From positions 74,340-138,339 of the forward strand of contig PLWV01000005.1 in NCBI GenBank assembly GCA_003153155.1: 64,000 bases of DNA, read 5' to 3'. The notes beneath the pieces were generated by a model. It made no database searches, was not told the origin of the DNA, and saw nothing but the letters and a program-made list of their open reading frames with translations. This document shows positions 63,877-64,000 of this stretch, in pieces. This DNA is from Gallionella sp. (GTDB lineage: Bacteria > Pseudomonadota > Gammaproteobacteria > Burkholderiales > Gallionellaceae). Within the stretch, counting starts at the first letter, position 1. Each line of letters opens with the position of its first letter. Position numbers and translations under genes: made by a program.

Positions 63877-64000
63877 ATGGATCTTGAGCGCATTGTTAAA
63901 CAAGCGAATATTGAAATATTTACTTCGCTCGAAGCAGCAGAGCGACAAATAGATAGAGCAATATCCTTATTTTTAGAAGAACACGACTATTTATGTGCCA
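63877..64000 (+). CDS. Partial gene downstream of the SIR2 protein, small helical protein
   Basis: Cut by the window end after 41 codons: MDLERIVKQANIEIFTSLEA then AERQIDRAISLFLEEHDYLC. GGAGAG lies about 11 bases upstream. The style (amphipathic helix, then E-E-H-D-Y) recalls a family of small helical proteins often seen in accessory regions. It may be a partner of the SIR2 gene, 55 bases upstream. Confidence 0.5.
   Translation, partial: MDLERIVKQANIEIFTSLEAAERQIDRAISLFLEEHDYLCA

Overview
The window is a chromosomal segment from a betaproteobacterium. The evidence is gene order: rne/rluC divergent; rpsB to frr followed by uppS-cdsA-dxr-rseP-bamA-skp-lpxD-fabZ-lpxA-lpxB-rnhB; smpB divergent from ratA-rnfH; rpsF-priB-rpsR-rplI-dnaB; and a beta-type TrpS. 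A Gallionellaceae or other Nitrosomonadales host is my guess from overall protein character; nothing here proves it. No tRNA, rRNA or CRISPR array was recognised.

Layout. 1-6.9 kb: RNase E (cut by the window start), rRNA modification genes rluC and rlmM, a HAD phosphatase and SppA. 6.9-7.6 kb: a gene-free stretch holding what looks like an orphan HEARO/omega RNA. 7.6-12.2 kb: a tightly overlapping operon (DprE1-like oxidase, DprE2-like reductase, HAD phosphatase, UbiA-type prenyltransferase, flippase-like membrane protein) that looks like a polyprenyl-phosphoryl-arabinose pathway. 12.3-19.9 kb: a DUF255 protein, TesA and a YbbA/YbbP-type ABC system. A REP-associated transposase (RAYT) with two inverted REP sequences lies between ybbA and ybbP, and the first 23 codons of ybbP are duplicated on its far side. 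20-36.5 kb: translation, isoprenoid, phospholipid, outer-membrane and lipid A genes, with ilvD placed between rpsB and tsf. 36.7-48.6 kb: small membrane/TPR proteins, msrA, smpB, ratA, an RNase AM-like PHP protein, yciO, an M50 protease, trpS, scpAB, an rRNA methyltransferase and pyruvate phosphate dikinase. 48.7-52.3 kb: the rpsF operon, bracketed by two copies of one composite element, then dnaB. 52.4-64 kb: accessory DNA with an AI-2E transporter, gene fragments, a sigma-54 promoter ahead of a long hairpin, a metallophosphoesterase, a hydrolase, a Mug-like glycosylase, two toxin-antitoxin modules whose toxins are both broken, a disrupted VOC gene, and a large SIR2-domain (probable anti-phage) protein with an in-frame amber codon.

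The strongest theme is dispersed short repeats. At least four types occur: an imperfect palindrome I call family A (ACCAGCGACTTGGC ... TAGTCGAATGGCT, seven loci); CCCTCTCCC/GGGAGAGGG and TTCGACAGGCTCAGCACGAA types; GTAGGGTGG-type REPs linked to the RAYT; and MITE-like elements with terminal inverted repeats. Several sit in frame inside housekeeping genes (rlmM, the DUF255 gene, ybbP twice, scpB) or supply their last codons (tsf, rnhB, the flippase gene), so this genome translates its repeats into extra protein segments.
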